Made by a program: the position numbers and the translations under genes
Shown here: piece by piece, positions 15,598-32,221 of the stretch
Numbering within the stretch: the first letter of the stretch is position 1
How the letters are laid out: every line of letters begins with the position of its first letter
Notes under the pieces: model-generated
What the model was told of the DNA's origin: nothing
Databases searched by the model: none
Seen by the model: the letters and a program-made list of their open reading frames with translations, nothing else
Origin: Leisingera sp. S132
GTDB taxonomy: Bacteria; Pseudomonadota; Alphaproteobacteria; Rhodobacterales; Rhodobacteraceae
Reading direction: 5' to 3'
Length of the DNA: 64,000 bases
NCBI RefSeq assembly: GCF_025144465.1
Contig: NZ_CP083553.1
Coordinates: forward strand, 2,912,001-2,976,000

Positions 15598-17400
15598 ATG
15601 AATTTTCCCTTTCGCCCGCGCCCCTTGGCGTGCGCTCTCGCCTTCAGTCTCCTGACCCTGCCGGCGCTGCCGGGCAACGCGGCCGAAGCAACCTTGCAAG
15701 CCCCCGGTGCGGACGCGGCCCTTGCGGAAAAGCTGCGCGGCGCGTCGGCTTCGGTTGCGGCCAGCGGCGAGACCAGCGTGCAGGAACTGCTGGCAGCCGC
15801 GCTGTCGGATTACCGGACGCTGGTCCAGGTGCTTTATGATGCCGGGCATTTCTCGCCGGTGGTGAACATCCGCCTGGACGGGCGCGAGGCCGCGCAGATT
15901 CAACCGCTGAACCCGCCGAAGACCGTAAATAAAGTTGAAATCACCGTAAAACCCGGCCCGCGGTTCGCCTTTGGCCGGGCCGAACTGGCACCGTTCCCGC
16001 AAGACAGCGATGTGGAGATCCCCGAGGGATTCGCCCCCGGCAAGCCTGCCGGAACCGGGGTGATCCGCGATGCTGCCATTGCCGGTGTCCGCGCCTGGCG
16101 CCGCAGCGGCCATGCCAAGGCGGAGGTTTCGGAGCAGAACATCACCGCCAATCACCTGCAGGCGCGGCTGGATGCCCGGCTGCACCTGGCACCGGGGCCG
16201 AAACTGCGCTTCGGGCAGATGCGGATCACTGGCGATACGGCCGTGACCGAAGACGCCATCCGCCGCATCGCCGGGTTCCCGGCGGGAGAAGACTTCCACC
16301 CCGACCTGATTTCGAAGTCTGCCACAAGGCTGCGGCGCACCGGCACGTTCTCCAGCGTTGTCCTGCGCGAGGCGGAACAGCCGAACCCGGACGGCACCCT
16401 CGATTTCGTGGCCCAGGTTGAGGACCTGCCGCCCCGCCGCCTGACCTTTGGCGCTGAGGTCAGCTCCTCCGACGGGCTGGAGCTGTCGGGCAGCTGGATG
16501 CACCGCAACCTGTTCGGCAATGCCGAGAAGCTGCGGATTGAGGCGCGGGTCAGCGGCATCGGCAGCAGCAACGACATCGATGGCCGCATCGCGGTGCGGC
16601 TGGACCGGCCCGCAAAACTGGGCCCCGATGACAGCATCTTCTACCTGGCAGAGGCCGAGCGGCTGGATGAAGAGCATTACACCGCCACCCGTGTCTATGG
16701 CGCCATCGGGGCGCGGCGGACCTTTTCGGAAACCTTCTATGCCGAGGCCGCCCTTGGCGTCTCCTCCACACTGGCGGAGGACGTGTTCGGCAAGCGCCGG
16801 TTCAAATACGTGGCAGGCAGGTTCCGCGCCGAATATGACGCCCGCGACAGCCGGGTGAACCCGGCCAGCGGCTACTTCCTGCAAGGCGCCGCCACGCCCT
16901 TCATCGGAATTGACGGCAGCAAGTCGGGCCTGCAGGTGAAAGCCGACGGGCGCGCCTATTACGGGCTGGGCGCGGAGGACCGGATCGTGCTGGCGGGCCG
17001 CATGCAGCTGGGCTCAGTCGTGGGGCCGTCGCTCAGCGAAATCTCCCCAACTCTTCTGTTCTTCTCCGGCGGTGCGGGCACCGTGCGCGGGCATGAATAC
17101 CAGTCGCTGGGGGTGCCGGCCAACGGCGGCACTGCGGGCGGGCGCAGCTTTGCCGCCCTGTCCGCCGAAGTGCGCGGCAAGGTCACCGACAAGATCTCTC
17201 TGGTCGGCTTTTACGACCTCGGCTTTGTCGACGCGGACAGTTTCGTCTCCGGCTCTTCCGCGCGCCATGCGGGCGCGGGCATCGGCGTGCGCTATGACGT
17301 TGCTGGCATCGGCCCGATCCGGCTCGACCTTGCCTATCCGGTGGACGGCGGCTCCGAGGACGGGCTGCAATTCTATATCGGGATAGGACAGGCGTTTTGA
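15598..17400 (+). CDS. tamA: TamA, Omp85-family outer membrane translocation protein
   Basis: A 600-residue outer membrane protein of the translocation and assembly module. A signal peptide (residues 1-29, ending GNAA) is followed by POTRA repeats (about 95-270, with KVEITVKPGPRFAFG and LRFGQMRITGDTAVTEDAIRRIAGF). A C-terminal 16-strand Omp85 barrel (about 285-600) has the characteristic FSGGAGTVRGHEYQSLG segment and ends in phenylalanine. The last codons overlap the TTG start of tamB, so TamA and TamB are made together. TamA/TamB span the envelope and are known in autotransporter assembly and lipid transport. Confidence 0.93.
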   Translation: MNFPFRPRPLACALAFSLLTLPALPGNAAEATLQAPGADAALAEKLRGASASVAASGETSVQELLAAALSDYRTLVQVLYDAGHFSPVVNIRLDGREAAQIQPLNPPKTVNKVEITVKPGPRFAFGRAELAPFPQDSDVEIPEGFAPGKPAGTGVIRDAAIAGVRAWRRSGHAKAEVSEQNITANHLQARLDARLHLAPGPKLRFGQMRITGDTAVTEDAIRRIAGFPAGEDFHPDLISKSATRLRRTGTFSSVVLREAEQPNPDGTLDFVAQVEDLPPRRLTFGAEVSSSDGLELSGSWMHRNLFGNAEKLRIEARVSGIGSSNDIDGRIAVRLDRPAKLGPDDSIFYLAEAERLDEEHYTATRVYGAIGARRTFSETFYAEAALGVSSTLAEDVFGKRRFKYVAGRFRAEYDARDSRVNPASGYFLQGAATPFIGIDGSKSGLQVKADGRAYYGLGAEDRIVLAGRMQLGSVVGPSLSEISPTLLFFSGGAGTVRGHEYQSLGVPANGGTAGGRSFAALSAEVRGKVTDKISLVGFYDLGFVDADSFVSGSSARHAGAGIGVRYDVAGIGPIRLDLAYPVDGGSEDGLQFYIGIGQAF

Positions 17401-20400
17401 GACAGCTTCTTGGCTATACGCTCGCACTGGGCCTGACCGTAGCACCGGTTGCGGCGCAGGAAACCACCGAAGAGGATGCCGGCGGGCTGCTGGTTGATTT
17501 CCTTGAGGACACCCTGTCCGGCGACAGCCGCTATATCAGCGTGAGCGGCCTGGAGGGCGCGTTTTCCTCTGAGGCCAAGATCAAGAAGATCACCGTGGCT
17601 GACGAGGACGGCATCTGGCTGACCGTCGAGGGCGCGGTGCTGGACTGGAACCGGCTGGATTTGCTGCGCGGACGGTTCTCGGTCAATGAACTGTCAGCCG
17701 AGCGCATCGAGGTGGCGCGCGCGCCGGAGCCGCTGCCGCCGGACCCGGAGCTGCCGGAGGCCGAAACCACACCCTTTGCCCTGCCGGAGCTGCCGGTGGC
17801 CATCGAACTGGGGCAGATCAAGGCAGCGCGGATCGAACTGGGCGCGGAACTGGCCGGCACCGCGGCAAGCCTGCGGGTCGAGGGGTCGCTGAAACTGGCG
17901 GATGGCACGCTGGACACCAAGCTGGAGGCCGCGCGGCTGGACAAGCCCGGCGACCACATCCGGCTGCAGGCCGCCTATGCCAATGAAACCCAGCAGATCA
18001 CCCTGGATCTGTCGGTGGATGAGGCTGCAGGCGGACTGATTTCGCGCGGGCTGGACCTGCCCGGAAACCCCGACTTGCAATTGACCGCCAAGGGCAGCGG
18101 CCCGGTCACGGATTTCACCGCCGATATCGCCTTCAGCACCAATGGCACCGAGCGGCTGGGCGGCCAGGTGGTGCTGGCAGCCCGTCCCCTGCCTGCAGAT
18201 TCCGCGCCGGAAACGCCGCGCGACATCGGGTTTTCCGCCGATCTGGGCGGCAACATCGACGTGCTGCTGCCGCCGGTGCACCGGCCGTTCTTTGGCCCCG
18301 GCCTGCGCCTGAACGTCAAAGGCCTGCGCGAAGGCAGCGGCGCTGTGACGCTGGATACGCTGGTCCTGCGCACCAACGCCCTGCGGATCACCGGCGCCGC
18401 AGCGCTGGATGCGGGCGGCAAGCTGGCCACCGCCAACCTGAAGACCGCGATCTCCCCGCCCGCAGGCCAAGCAGCGGTCACGCTGCCGACCAGCGACGGC
18501 CAGACCACACTGGCCAAGGCCGACCTGCAGTTGCAGAAAACTCTCGAAGGCCGCTGGGTGCTGGACGGGGTTCTGAACCAGCTGAGCCACCCCGGCGCAC
18601 TGGTGGATACGGCTGAAATCGCCGGCCGCGGCACCCTGGACCAGACCAGCGGCTTTGCGCTGGAGGGCCGGCTGAGCGCCGGCCTCAGCGGGTTCCAGCC
18701 GCGCGACCCGGCACTGGCCAAGGCCACCGGAAATGAGATCCGGTTTGAAGGCACGCTCAGCACCGACGGCCCCGGCGCGCTGCATATCACGGATATGGAG
18801 CTGCGCGGCAGCGACTATCAGGCCGCGGGCGATGTCGCCTTTGACGGTCTGGAAGAAGGGCTGAAAGTGACCGCGGACCTGACGGCGGGCGCTGCGGATC
18901 TTGGCCGTTTTTCCGATCTGGCAGGCCGCCCGCTGGGCGGCGCCGTGCAGGCGGAGGTCACGGGATCCTTCATCCCGCTGACCGGCGGGTTCGACACCGA
19001 TCTTTCACTGCAGGCGCAGGACCTGTCCGCGGGCATTGCCCAGGCGGACGAACTGCTGGCAGGCGCCACCACGCTGGACCTGAAGGCCGCACGGGATGAA
19101 AACGGCGTCAGCATCGACCAGTTTAACCTGGCCGGCAGCGCGCTCGCGGCCACCGCCAAGGGCACGCTGAACAACCAGGCCGGCCAGCTGGACATCACGG
19201 CCAGGCTGAACCGGCTGGAAGTGCTGGTGCCGCAGGCGCCCGGCACGCTGGAGCTGGCCACCACCCTCAGCCGTTCCGGCGATACCTTCAGCGGTGTGGC
19301 GGAACTGAAGGGGCCGCATACCTCCAGCGCTAAACTGGACGGCTCTGTGACGCTTCAGGGCGACGCGGATTTCACCTTTGCCGCAGCCTGGAACGAGCTG
19401 GAACGCTTTGTGCCGCAACTGGCAGGCAAGCTGAGCGCTGAGGGTGTGGCGGAACGGCGCAATGGCGAATGGCAGGTGACTGTTCAAGCCAAAGGGCCTG
19501 CGGGGATTGCGGTGGAGACCGAGGCCCGTTTCACGGAGAGCAACGGCAGCACCGATCTGAAGTTCGACGCGGTGATGGCAGAGCTGCAGCGGCTGGTGCC
19601 GGACCTGCCCGGCCGGCTGGCAGCCGCCGGCACCGCCACCCGGCGCGACGGCACCTGGACGGTGGACAGCACCGCCAGCGGCCCGGCAGGCATCGACAGC
19701 CGCATCGCAGGCAGCTGGAACGAAGCCAAAGGCACCGCTGATGTGACCGCCAAGGGCACTCTGCGGCTGGAGGGGCTTAATCCGTTTCTCTCGCCCAACC
19801 TGATCCAGGGGCCCGCGAATTTCGACATGGCCCTGCGCGGTGTTCCGGCGCTCGATGGGGTCAGCGGCACTATCTCCATCCCCGGCGCCTCGCTGGCCGT
19901 CCCGGCCGCAGCGCAGCGGGTGGATGATATCAATGCGACGGTCTCCATCGCCCGGTCAAATGCACAGGTGCAAGTCTCTGCCCGCCCCCGCGACGGCGGC
20001 ACGGTGCGGATCAGCGGTCCGGTCGGGCTGCTGCCGCCGTTCAACGGCAGCCTGCAGATTGCCATCGGCGACGTGGTGGTGACAGATCATCTGTCCTATG
20101 AAACCCTGCTGAATGGCAGCCTGGCAATGTCCGGCGCCATGGCGGGCAACAACCGGATTGCCGGCCAGATCAATGTGGGTGAAACCAATATCAACCTGAA
20201 CACAGCAGGCGGTTCGGTCTCCTCTGCGCCGATTCCGCCGATCCGCCATGTGGGCGCACCGCGCGAGGTGCGCCGGACACTGGCCCGTGCCGGGCTGACC
20301 GGCAGCAGCAGCGGCAGCGCAGGCGGCTCCGGCAGGACCGACCTGGACATCATGATCAGCGCACCGTCGCGGATCTTTGCCCGCGGCCGCGGGTTGCGCT

Positions 20401-21026
20401 CAGAACTGGGCGGCCAGATCCACCTGCGCGGCACCACCGCGCGGCCCTCGCCTTCCGGCCAGATCAGCCTGATCCGCGGCACCTTTGATATCCTCGGCCG
20501 GCGGCTGGAGCTGGATGAGGGCCGGATCACCCTCTTGGGCGACCTGAAACCCTACCTGGAGTTCAAATCCACCGCGGCCACGGAACAAGGCACCGCGACG
20601 CTGGAAATCTCCGGCCGGGTCGATGCGCCGGAGATCAAGGTGACCTCGGACCCGCCGCGGCCCAGCGAAGAGGCGCTGGCCTTGCTGCTGTTCGGCGACA
20701 ATATCGGGGATATTTCACCGCTGGCGCTGGCGCGGCTGGCGGGCTCTGCCCTGACCCTCAGCGGCCGCGGCGGCGGCGCCCAGAGCAAGGTGCGCGACGC
20801 CACGGGCGCGTCGGATGTTGATATCGGCACCGACAACCTGGGAACCGGGCAGCTGGGGCTGGGAGGGTATGTGGCAGAGAACGTCTATACCGATTTCAAC
20901 ATCAACACCCAAGGCGACAGCGAACTGAGCATCAATCTGGACGTTACCAAAAGCCTGACCGTTCAGGGCACTGTCGACAGCGAGGGGGAAACCGGCGTCG
21001 GCCTGTTCTTCAAGCGGGACTATTGA
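17397..21026 (+). CDS. tamB: TamB, translocation and assembly module inner membrane component
   Basis: A 1209-residue AsmA/DUF490-type protein. The N-terminal hydrophobic segment (MRQLLGYTLALGLTVAPVAAQ) acts as signal anchor. A long periplasmic beta-helical body follows, with repeated short beta-strands (for example three similar RLVPDLPGRL / RFVPQLAGKL-type repeats around residues 660-760). The C-terminal TamB domain (about 850-1209) has GLRSELGGQIHLRGTTARPSPSGQISLIRG and ends GLFFKRDY. The start codon is TTG, overlapping the tamA stop (TTGA). Likely role: bridging the periplasm with TamA, or moving lipid along its groove. Confidence 0.93.
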   Translation: MRQLLGYTLALGLTVAPVAAQETTEEDAGGLLVDFLEDTLSGDSRYISVSGLEGAFSSEAKIKKITVADEDGIWLTVEGAVLDWNRLDLLRGRFSVNELSAERIEVARAPEPLPPDPELPEAETTPFALPELPVAIELGQIKAARIELGAELAGTAASLRVEGSLKLADGTLDTKLEAARLDKPGDHIRLQAAYANETQQITLDLSVDEAAGGLISRGLDLPGNPDLQLTAKGSGPVTDFTADIAFSTNGTERLGGQVVLAARPLPADSAPETPRDIGFSADLGGNIDVLLPPVHRPFFGPGLRLNVKGLREGSGAVTLDTLVLRTNALRITGAAALDAGGKLATANLKTAISPPAGQAAVTLPTSDGQTTLAKADLQLQKTLEGRWVLDGVLNQLSHPGALVDTAEIAGRGTLDQTSGFALEGRLSAGLSGFQPRDPALAKATGNEIRFEGTLSTDGPGALHITDMELRGSDYQAAGDVAFDGLEEGLKVTADLTAGAADLGRFSDLAGRPLGGAVQAEVTGSFIPLTGGFDTDLSLQAQDLSAGIAQADELLAGATTLDLKAARDENGVSIDQFNLAGSALAATAKGTLNNQAGQLDITARLNRLEVLVPQAPGTLELATTLSRSGDTFSGVAELKGPHTSSAKLDGSVTLQGDADFTFAAAWNELERFVPQLAGKLSAEGVAERRNGEWQVTVQAKGPAGIAVETEARFTESNGSTDLKFDAVMAELQRLVPDLPGRLAAAGTATRRDGTWTVDSTASGPAGIDSRIAGSWNEAKGTADVTAKGTLRLEGLNPFLSPNLIQGPANFDMALRGVPALDGVSGTISIPGASLAVPAAAQRVDDINATVSIARSNAQVQVSARPRDGGTVRISGPVGLLPPFNGSLQIAIGDVVVTDHLSYETLLNGSLAMSGAMAGNNRIAGQINVGETNINLNTAGGSVSSAPIPPIRHVGAPREVRRTLARAGLTGSSSGSAGGSGRTDLDIMISAPSRIFARGRGLRSELGGQIHLRGTTARPSPSGQISLIRGTFDILGRRLELDEGRITLLGDLKPYLEFKSTAATEQGTATLEISGRVDAPEIKVTSDPPRPSEEALALLLFGDNIGDISPLALARLAGSALTLSGRGGGAQSKVRDATGASDVDIGTDNLGTGQLGLGGYVAENVYTDFNINTQGDSELSINLDVTKSLTVQGTVDSEGETGVGLFFKRDY

Positions 21027-21113
21027 CCATGCTGCCTGAGCGGGGCTTGCAGAGGACGGAATAAGCCGGCAAGCTGCCAGCGGTATTCCGGGCAACCGCA
21101 GATTGGGGACGCT

Positions 21114-22151
21114 GTGGGCAGAACACTCACCCAGAAGCTGGCAGGCCGCGCCAGCCGTATCGCGCACCGCGCCAGGTTCCGCGCCTCGCTGCGCCATCTG
21201 CACGGGCCGGCGCGCCGCTTTGCAGCGCCCGGTCAGGTGGTGCTGATCGCCCTGGTGCGCGACGGGTCCTATTATCTGGATGTGTTCTTCGGCCATTACC
21301 GGCAGCTGGGTGTCTCTGCCTTTGTGTTCTTTGACAATGGCTCCGCTGACGGCACCATCGAGCGTATCCGGCAGGAGCCGGACACTGCGGTGCTGCAGTC
21401 CTCCCTGCCCTGGCTGCAATACGAAAACACCTTTCGCGCCTATGCGGCGGACCGCTACGGCCGGGACCGATGGTGCCTGTTTGCCGACATGGATGAGCTG
21501 TTCGACTTTGAGGGCGGCGAAACCGCCGGGCTGACCGGGCTGACACGCTACCTGACGCAGCGAGGATACACTGCCCTGCAAGCCGAAATGCTGGAAATGT
21601 TCCCCCAAGGCCCGCTGTCCGCGGCCCGCGGGCTGTCTTACGGCGAAGCGGTGCAGAGATTCCGGTTTTCTGACATCAGCGCTGTGAGGCAAGTGGATTA
21701 CGCTGCCGAGGACACCGGCTTTGCCTATTACCTGCGCCAGAACGCCCTGCCGCCGGGCGGCGCAAGGATGCTGTTCGGCGGGGTGCGCGGCAAGGTGTTC
21801 GGCGAGACCTGCTGCCTCAGCAAGCACCCGCTGGTGTTCAACGGGCCGGGCGTCCAGGCAGCGGTGCATCCGCACGCCTCTGCAGGCGTGCGGGTCGCTG
21901 ATACTGAAGGGCTGATCCGCCACTACAAATTCGCCGGTGACAGCCTGGCGCGGGATCTGAAGATCCAGGCTGAGGCCGTGTCTGCCCACGGCGAGGACCG
22001 CCAGCGCAGCGGCGTGATGCAGGCGCAGCCGGATCTTGGCCTGTGGTCCTCAGACGCAATCGAGGACCCGGAAATTGCGGATCTGCAGCGCCTGGGCTTC
22101 CTGCGCGGCTCGTCCGCATACAGCGAATTTCTTGCCGGAGAGGCCGCATGA
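21114..22151 (+). CDS. Family 2-like glycosyltransferase (Glyco_tranf_2_4 type)
   Basis: A 345-residue protein with VVLIALVRDGSYYLDVFFGHYRQLGVSAFVFFDNGSADGTIERI near residue 42, and CLFADMDELFDF carrying the DxD nucleotide-sugar motif. This is typical of PF13704-type transferases in capsule and EPS loci. GTG at 21114 is the start. The gene ends with an ATGA overlap into the next glycosyltransferase. It marks the left boundary of the polysaccharide region; donor and acceptor are unknown. Confidence 0.82.
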   Translation: MGRTLTQKLAGRASRIAHRARFRASLRHLHGPARRFAAPGQVVLIALVRDGSYYLDVFFGHYRQLGVSAFVFFDNGSADGTIERIRQEPDTAVLQSSLPWLQYENTFRAYAADRYGRDRWCLFADMDELFDFEGGETAGLTGLTRYLTQRGYTALQAEMLEMFPQGPLSAARGLSYGEAVQRFRFSDISAVRQVDYAAEDTGFAYYLRQNALPPGGARMLFGGVRGKVFGETCCLSKHPLVFNGPGVQAAVHPHASAGVRVADTEGLIRHYKFAGDSLARDLKIQAEAVSAHGEDRQRSGVMQAQPDLGLWSSDAIEDPEIADLQRLGFLRGSSAYSEFLAGEAA

Positions 22152-23098
22152 GCGCGGCTGCCATCGCCGCGGTGGTCATCGGCCGCAACGAGGGCGCGCG
22201 GCTGATCCGCTGCCTGCGCGCCCTGCAGGGCCAGGTGCAGCAGCTGATCTATGTCGACAGCGGTTCCACGGATGGTTCGGCGGAGGCAGCCCGGAAACTG
22301 GGCGCCGAAGTGGTCGCGCTGGACCTCAGCCGGCCGTTCACTGCCGCCCGCGCCCGCAACGCCGGACTGGCGGCGCTGGCATCCGGGACTGAATTTGTGC
22401 AGTTCGTGGATGGCGACTGCGAGGCGGATCCGGACTGGATCGCCACTGCCGCGGATTTCATGCAGGCACATCCCAGGGCAGCAGTGGCTTGCGGGCGGCG
22501 GCGGGAGCGGTTCCCCGAGGTGTCCGTCTACAACCGGCTGTGTGATGCGGAATGGGACACGCCCGCTGGCGAGGCCAAGGCCTGCGGCGGCGACGCGCTG
22601 ATGCGGGTGGCGGCGGTCTATACCGCGGGCGGCTACCGTGAGGGGCTGATCGCGGGTGAGGAGCCGGAATTGTGCCTGCGCCTGCGCCGGGCGGGCTGGC
22701 AGGTCTGGCGGCTGGAGGCTGAAATGACCCTGCATGACGCGCAGATGCTGCGCTTCACCCAATGGTGGAACCGCAGCCGCCGCGCAGGCCACGCCTTTGC
22801 CGAAGGCGCCGCCTTGCACGGCACCGGGCCGGAGCGCCACTGGGTGGCCGAGACCCGCCGCGCGCTCCTGTGGGGCGCCGCGCTGCCTGCCGGCATCCTG
22901 ATGGCCGGGCTGCTCAGCCCCTCTTTGGCGCTGGCGGCATTGATCTACCCCGCCCAGGTGCTGCGCCTGTCCCGCCGCATGGGGTTTGAACAGGCGCTGT
23001 TCACGGTGCTTGGGAAGTTCGCCGAGGCCGCAGGCGCGCTGGAATTCTACTGGCGCCGCTGGCGCGGCAGCGCGCGCGGCATACTGGAGTACAAGTAG
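22148..23098 (+). CDS. Family 2 glycosyltransferase with C-terminal membrane segment
   Basis: A 316-residue GT-A transferase. The N-terminus is AIAAVVIGRNEGARLIRCLRALQ, then YVDSGSTDGS, and FVDGDCEADPDWI is the DxD region near residue 85. GLIAGEEPELCLRLRRAGWQVW carries the catalytic ED-like motif. Hydrophobic segments occur around residues 240-275. ATG at 22148 overlaps the preceding stop (ATGA). Related proteins work in exopolysaccharide assembly at the inner membrane. The stop lies only 7 bases from the convergent wecG-like gene, with no terminator between. Confidence 0.87.
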   Translation: MSAAAIAAVVIGRNEGARLIRCLRALQGQVQQLIYVDSGSTDGSAEAARKLGAEVVALDLSRPFTAARARNAGLAALASGTEFVQFVDGDCEADPDWIATAADFMQAHPRAAVACGRRRERFPEVSVYNRLCDAEWDTPAGEAKACGGDALMRVAAVYTAGGYREGLIAGEEPELCLRLRRAGWQVWRLEAEMTLHDAQMLRFTQWWNRSRRAGHAFAEGAALHGTGPERHWVAETRRALLWGAALPAGILMAGLLSPSLALAALIYPAQVLRLSRRMGFEQALFTVLGKFAEAAGALEFYWRRWRGSARGILEYK

Positions 23099-23105
23099 CC
23101 CGCCG

Positions 23106-23858
23106 TCAGCGCGCCCGGATGCGCCAGGCTGCGAGGGTAAGCCCGGGCAGGATCGCCAGGCATTTGACATAGCGCGGCAGCAGCCGGACAGGGCTGGACA
23201 GCGCCCGCCACAGCCATTCCATCGCAATCGCGCGGACCCAGGCGGGGGCGCGTTTCTGGTGACCGCCGAGGAAATCCAGGCCGGCCCCGACCGAGGCAAA
23301 ACCGGCTGCAGGCGCCAGCTTGCGGCCGCGCTGGGCAAACTGCTCCTGTTTCGGCGCGCCCAGCGCCAGGAAACACAGGCAGGGGCCTGTGGCGTCCAGC
23401 CGGTGAAGGATCTGATCCGCCTCCTGCCCTTCCGGATCAAAGCGGCCGGAGGGCGCATGGGTCCAGGCAATCTCCAGCCCTGGCACCGCATCGGTCAGCG
23501 CGTCCCCGGCATCCTGCAGCGCCTCCTCCGTGCTGCCCGCCAGCACCACCGGCACCTTGGCCTCCGCCGCCAGGCGGCACAGCGGCAGCACCATGTCCGA
23601 CCCCGGCATCAGCTCCACCGGGCGGCGGGCAAGATGTGACAGCCAGACAATCGGGCGCCCGTCCGCCACCACCAGGTCCTGCGCCTGATAGGCAGACAGG
23701 AACTCCGCCGACGCAGCCATCTTGACCAGGTGATCCAGGTTCAGCGTCGCCAGCGCAAAGCCCTGCCCCGCCTTGAAACGGGCCCGGATTTCGGCTTCCA
23801 GCCCGGTCCGCGTGGCTGTGTTCACCGCTACCCTGCGGCCTTGGCATTCAAAAAACAT
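23106..23858 (-). CDS. WecG/TagA/CpsF family glycosyltransferase
   Basis: A 250-residue GT26 family enzyme. Signatures are FALATLNLDHLVKMA, VVADGRPIVWLSHLARRP, and FLALGAPKQEQFAQ followed by GVGAGLDFLGG-like VGAGLDFLGGHQKRAPAWVR. Family members transfer a sugar (for example N-acetylmannosaminuronic acid) to a lipid-linked acceptor, usually as the second step after a priming transferase. ATG at 23858 is chosen because MFFECQGRRVAVNT begins the domain; an upstream frame to 23948 looks non-coding. It is likely a partner of the ExoY-type gene at 48 kb. Confidence 0.9.
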   Translation of the reverse strand: MFFECQGRRVAVNTATRTGLEAEIRARFKAGQGFALATLNLDHLVKMAASAEFLSAYQAQDLVVADGRPIVWLSHLARRPVELMPGSDMVLPLCRLAAEAKVPVVLAGSTEEALQDAGDALTDAVPGLEIAWTHAPSGRFDPEGQEADQILHRLDATGPCLCFLALGAPKQEQFAQRGRKLAPAAGFASVGAGLDFLGGHQKRAPAWVRAIAMEWLWRALSSPVRLLPRYVKCLAILPGLTLAAWRIRAR

Positions 23859-24050
23859 GGGCGTCCCCGGGTCTGCTTTGCCCCGTGATACAGCCGCCGC
23901 TGCCGCCCGGCCAGTGCCCGGGGCACAGCACCGCAGCCAGCGTGGCAAAGCTGCACACCGTTAACCCGTTGTTGCAAATCCGCGCGACAGCGCCGCGCGC
24001 AACAGCTAAACTTTGATGCAAATACCGGGGAACTGAGGGAGCACGGGGCT

Positions 24051-25514
24051 TTGCCCAACGCTTTGGCCTATCTGATGCTGCTGGCCTGGCCGCTGGCCAG
24101 CCTGATCCTGTTCCGGCGCCTGCCGCTGGAGCGGGCCATCCTGTGGTGCATCATCGCAGGCTACCTGCTGCTGCCGCCGCTGGCAGAGTTCGACCTGCCG
24201 CTGGTGCCGGACATGGACAAGTTCGCCATCCCCTCAGTGATGGCCTTTTTGCTGTGCGTTTTTCTGCTGCGCAATCCGGTGCCGCTGCTGCCGCGGCACC
24301 CTGTCGTGCGGATGCTGGTGCTGCTGTTCGTGTTCGGGGTCATCCCCACCGTTCTGACCAACGGCGAGCCGATCCTGTTCCGCAAGATTGCCAACTCCGA
24401 CCCGATCATCTTTCTGACCGATCAGCTGCCGGGGCTGCGCTGGCGCGATCTGGGCTCGGTGATCATCAACCAGGTGATTGTGCTGATCCCCTTCCTGCTG
24501 GCCCGCCGGTATCTGTCCACGCCGGAAGCCCAGCGGGAACTGCTGCTGGCGCTGATGGCCGGCGGCCTCGCCTATACACTCCCGTCGCTGATCGAAATCC
24601 GCTTCAGCCCGCAGATCAACGTCTGGATCTACGGCTTCTTCCAGCACGACTTCAGCCAGATGATGCGTCAGGGCGGCTTCCGTCCCATCGTGTTCCTGCC
24701 GCATGCGCTGTGGCTGGCGTTCTTCATGCTGTCGGCGCTGCTGGCAGCCACCGCGCTGGCCCGCACCGCAGCAGGCGGAGACCGCATCCGGCTGGCACTG
24801 GCCGCAGGTTACCTGTTTGCGGTGCTGGTGCTGTGCAAAAGCCTCGCCTCGCTGGCCTATGCGCTGGCCTTTGTGCCTGTTGTTGCCCTGGCGCCGCTGC
24901 GCTGGCAGCTGCGTACGGCCCTGCTGCTGGCTTTGATTGCCGTGGTCTACCCGATGCTGCGCAACGCCGGGCTGGTGCCAACCGAGGAACTGGTGGCCCA
25001 GGCCGGCACCATCAGCGCCGAACGGGCGCATTCGCTGAACTACCGGTTCGAGAACGAGGCGCAGATGCTGGCCCGCGCCGCCGAAAAACCCTGGTTCGGC
25101 TGGGGCGGATGGGGCCGCAACCTGGTCCGGCACGAAGAAACCGGCCAGATCCTGTCGATCCCGGATGGGCGCTGGATCATCGTCTTCGGCACCTTCGGCT
25201 GGCTTGGCTACATCGCCGAGATGGGGCTGCTGGCGGCACCGCTGGTGCTGCTGGCCGCGGCGGCGGCCCGCGCGCCGCGGGGCAGCGTGTCGCCCTATGC
25301 GGCTCCGATCGCGCTGATCCTGGCAGCCACCATGGTGGACATGCTGCTGAATGCGACGCTCATTCCAATCACTTGGATGTGCGCAGGAGCCGTGCTGGGC
25401 TATGCTGAGAGGCTGCTCTACCCCGGCTTGTTCCAGAAGAAACCCGCGCTATTTGGCGGAGCGCAGGCGATGATGCCTGACACCGCCGGGCCGGAACGGC
25501 GCAGCATCCTGTGA
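24051..25514 (+). CDS. O-antigen ligase/polymerase-like multi-pass membrane protein
   Basis: A 487-residue protein with about eleven hydrophobic segments and one larger loop (about residues 305-375) containing NYRFENEAQMLARAAEKPWFGWGGWGRN. Such a W/G-rich loop is seen in Wzy-type polymerases and WaaL-like ligases. It is therefore the best candidate for the repeat-unit polymerase of this locus. The start is TTG at 24051 with GGAG about 10 bases upstream; ATG at 24075 is an alternative. It precedes the PKS gene by 261 bases, where I see no gene or clear terminator. Confidence 0.75.
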   Translation: MPNALAYLMLLAWPLASLILFRRLPLERAILWCIIAGYLLLPPLAEFDLPLVPDMDKFAIPSVMAFLLCVFLLRNPVPLLPRHPVVRMLVLLFVFGVIPTVLTNGEPILFRKIANSDPIIFLTDQLPGLRWRDLGSVIINQVIVLIPFLLARRYLSTPEAQRELLLALMAGGLAYTLPSLIEIRFSPQINVWIYGFFQHDFSQMMRQGGFRPIVFLPHALWLAFFMLSALLAATALARTAAGGDRIRLALAAGYLFAVLVLCKSLASLAYALAFVPVVALAPLRWQLRTALLLALIAVVYPMLRNAGLVPTEELVAQAGTISAERAHSLNYRFENEAQMLARAAEKPWFGWGGWGRNLVRHEETGQILSIPDGRWIIVFGTFGWLGYIAEMGLLAAPLVLLAAAAARAPRGSVSPYAAPIALILAATMVDMLLNATLIPITWMCAGAVLGYAERLLYPGLFQKKPALFGGAQAMMPDTAGPERRSIL

Positions 25515-25775
25515 TGCCGCAATGTTTCCGCTTTTCCGGCCGGAATTGACACAATGCGTCCACAGGACAGCCGCATGGATTGACGAAAGTAAATTTGAGT
25601 TCACCCGGCCCCGCGGAACAGATGGGGATCCAAGCCGCCAGGCCGGGCCAGCAGCCGGGGAGAACTCCGGCACCCGAAAATAAACCCGTCCGGCGGGCCC
25701 TGCCATCTTCGCAAAGCGGATTGGCTGCGGCGTGCCGGGTTGTTTGCGAAGGGCTAGTGGGGTCAGGTATTGACG

Positions 25776-32216
<6,441 letters not shown>

Positions 32217-32221
32217 CCGGC

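Noticed and set aside
15562-16884. 440-codon minus-strand open frame opposite tamA
   Set aside because: tamA on the plus strand has signal peptide, POTRA and Omp85 motifs; the antisense frame is a shadow.
25515-25775. Extra small gene between the polymerase-like gene and the PKS
   Set aside because: The open frames there (for example 25580-25831) run into the PKS start in another frame and show no family features; the gap is more likely a promoter region.
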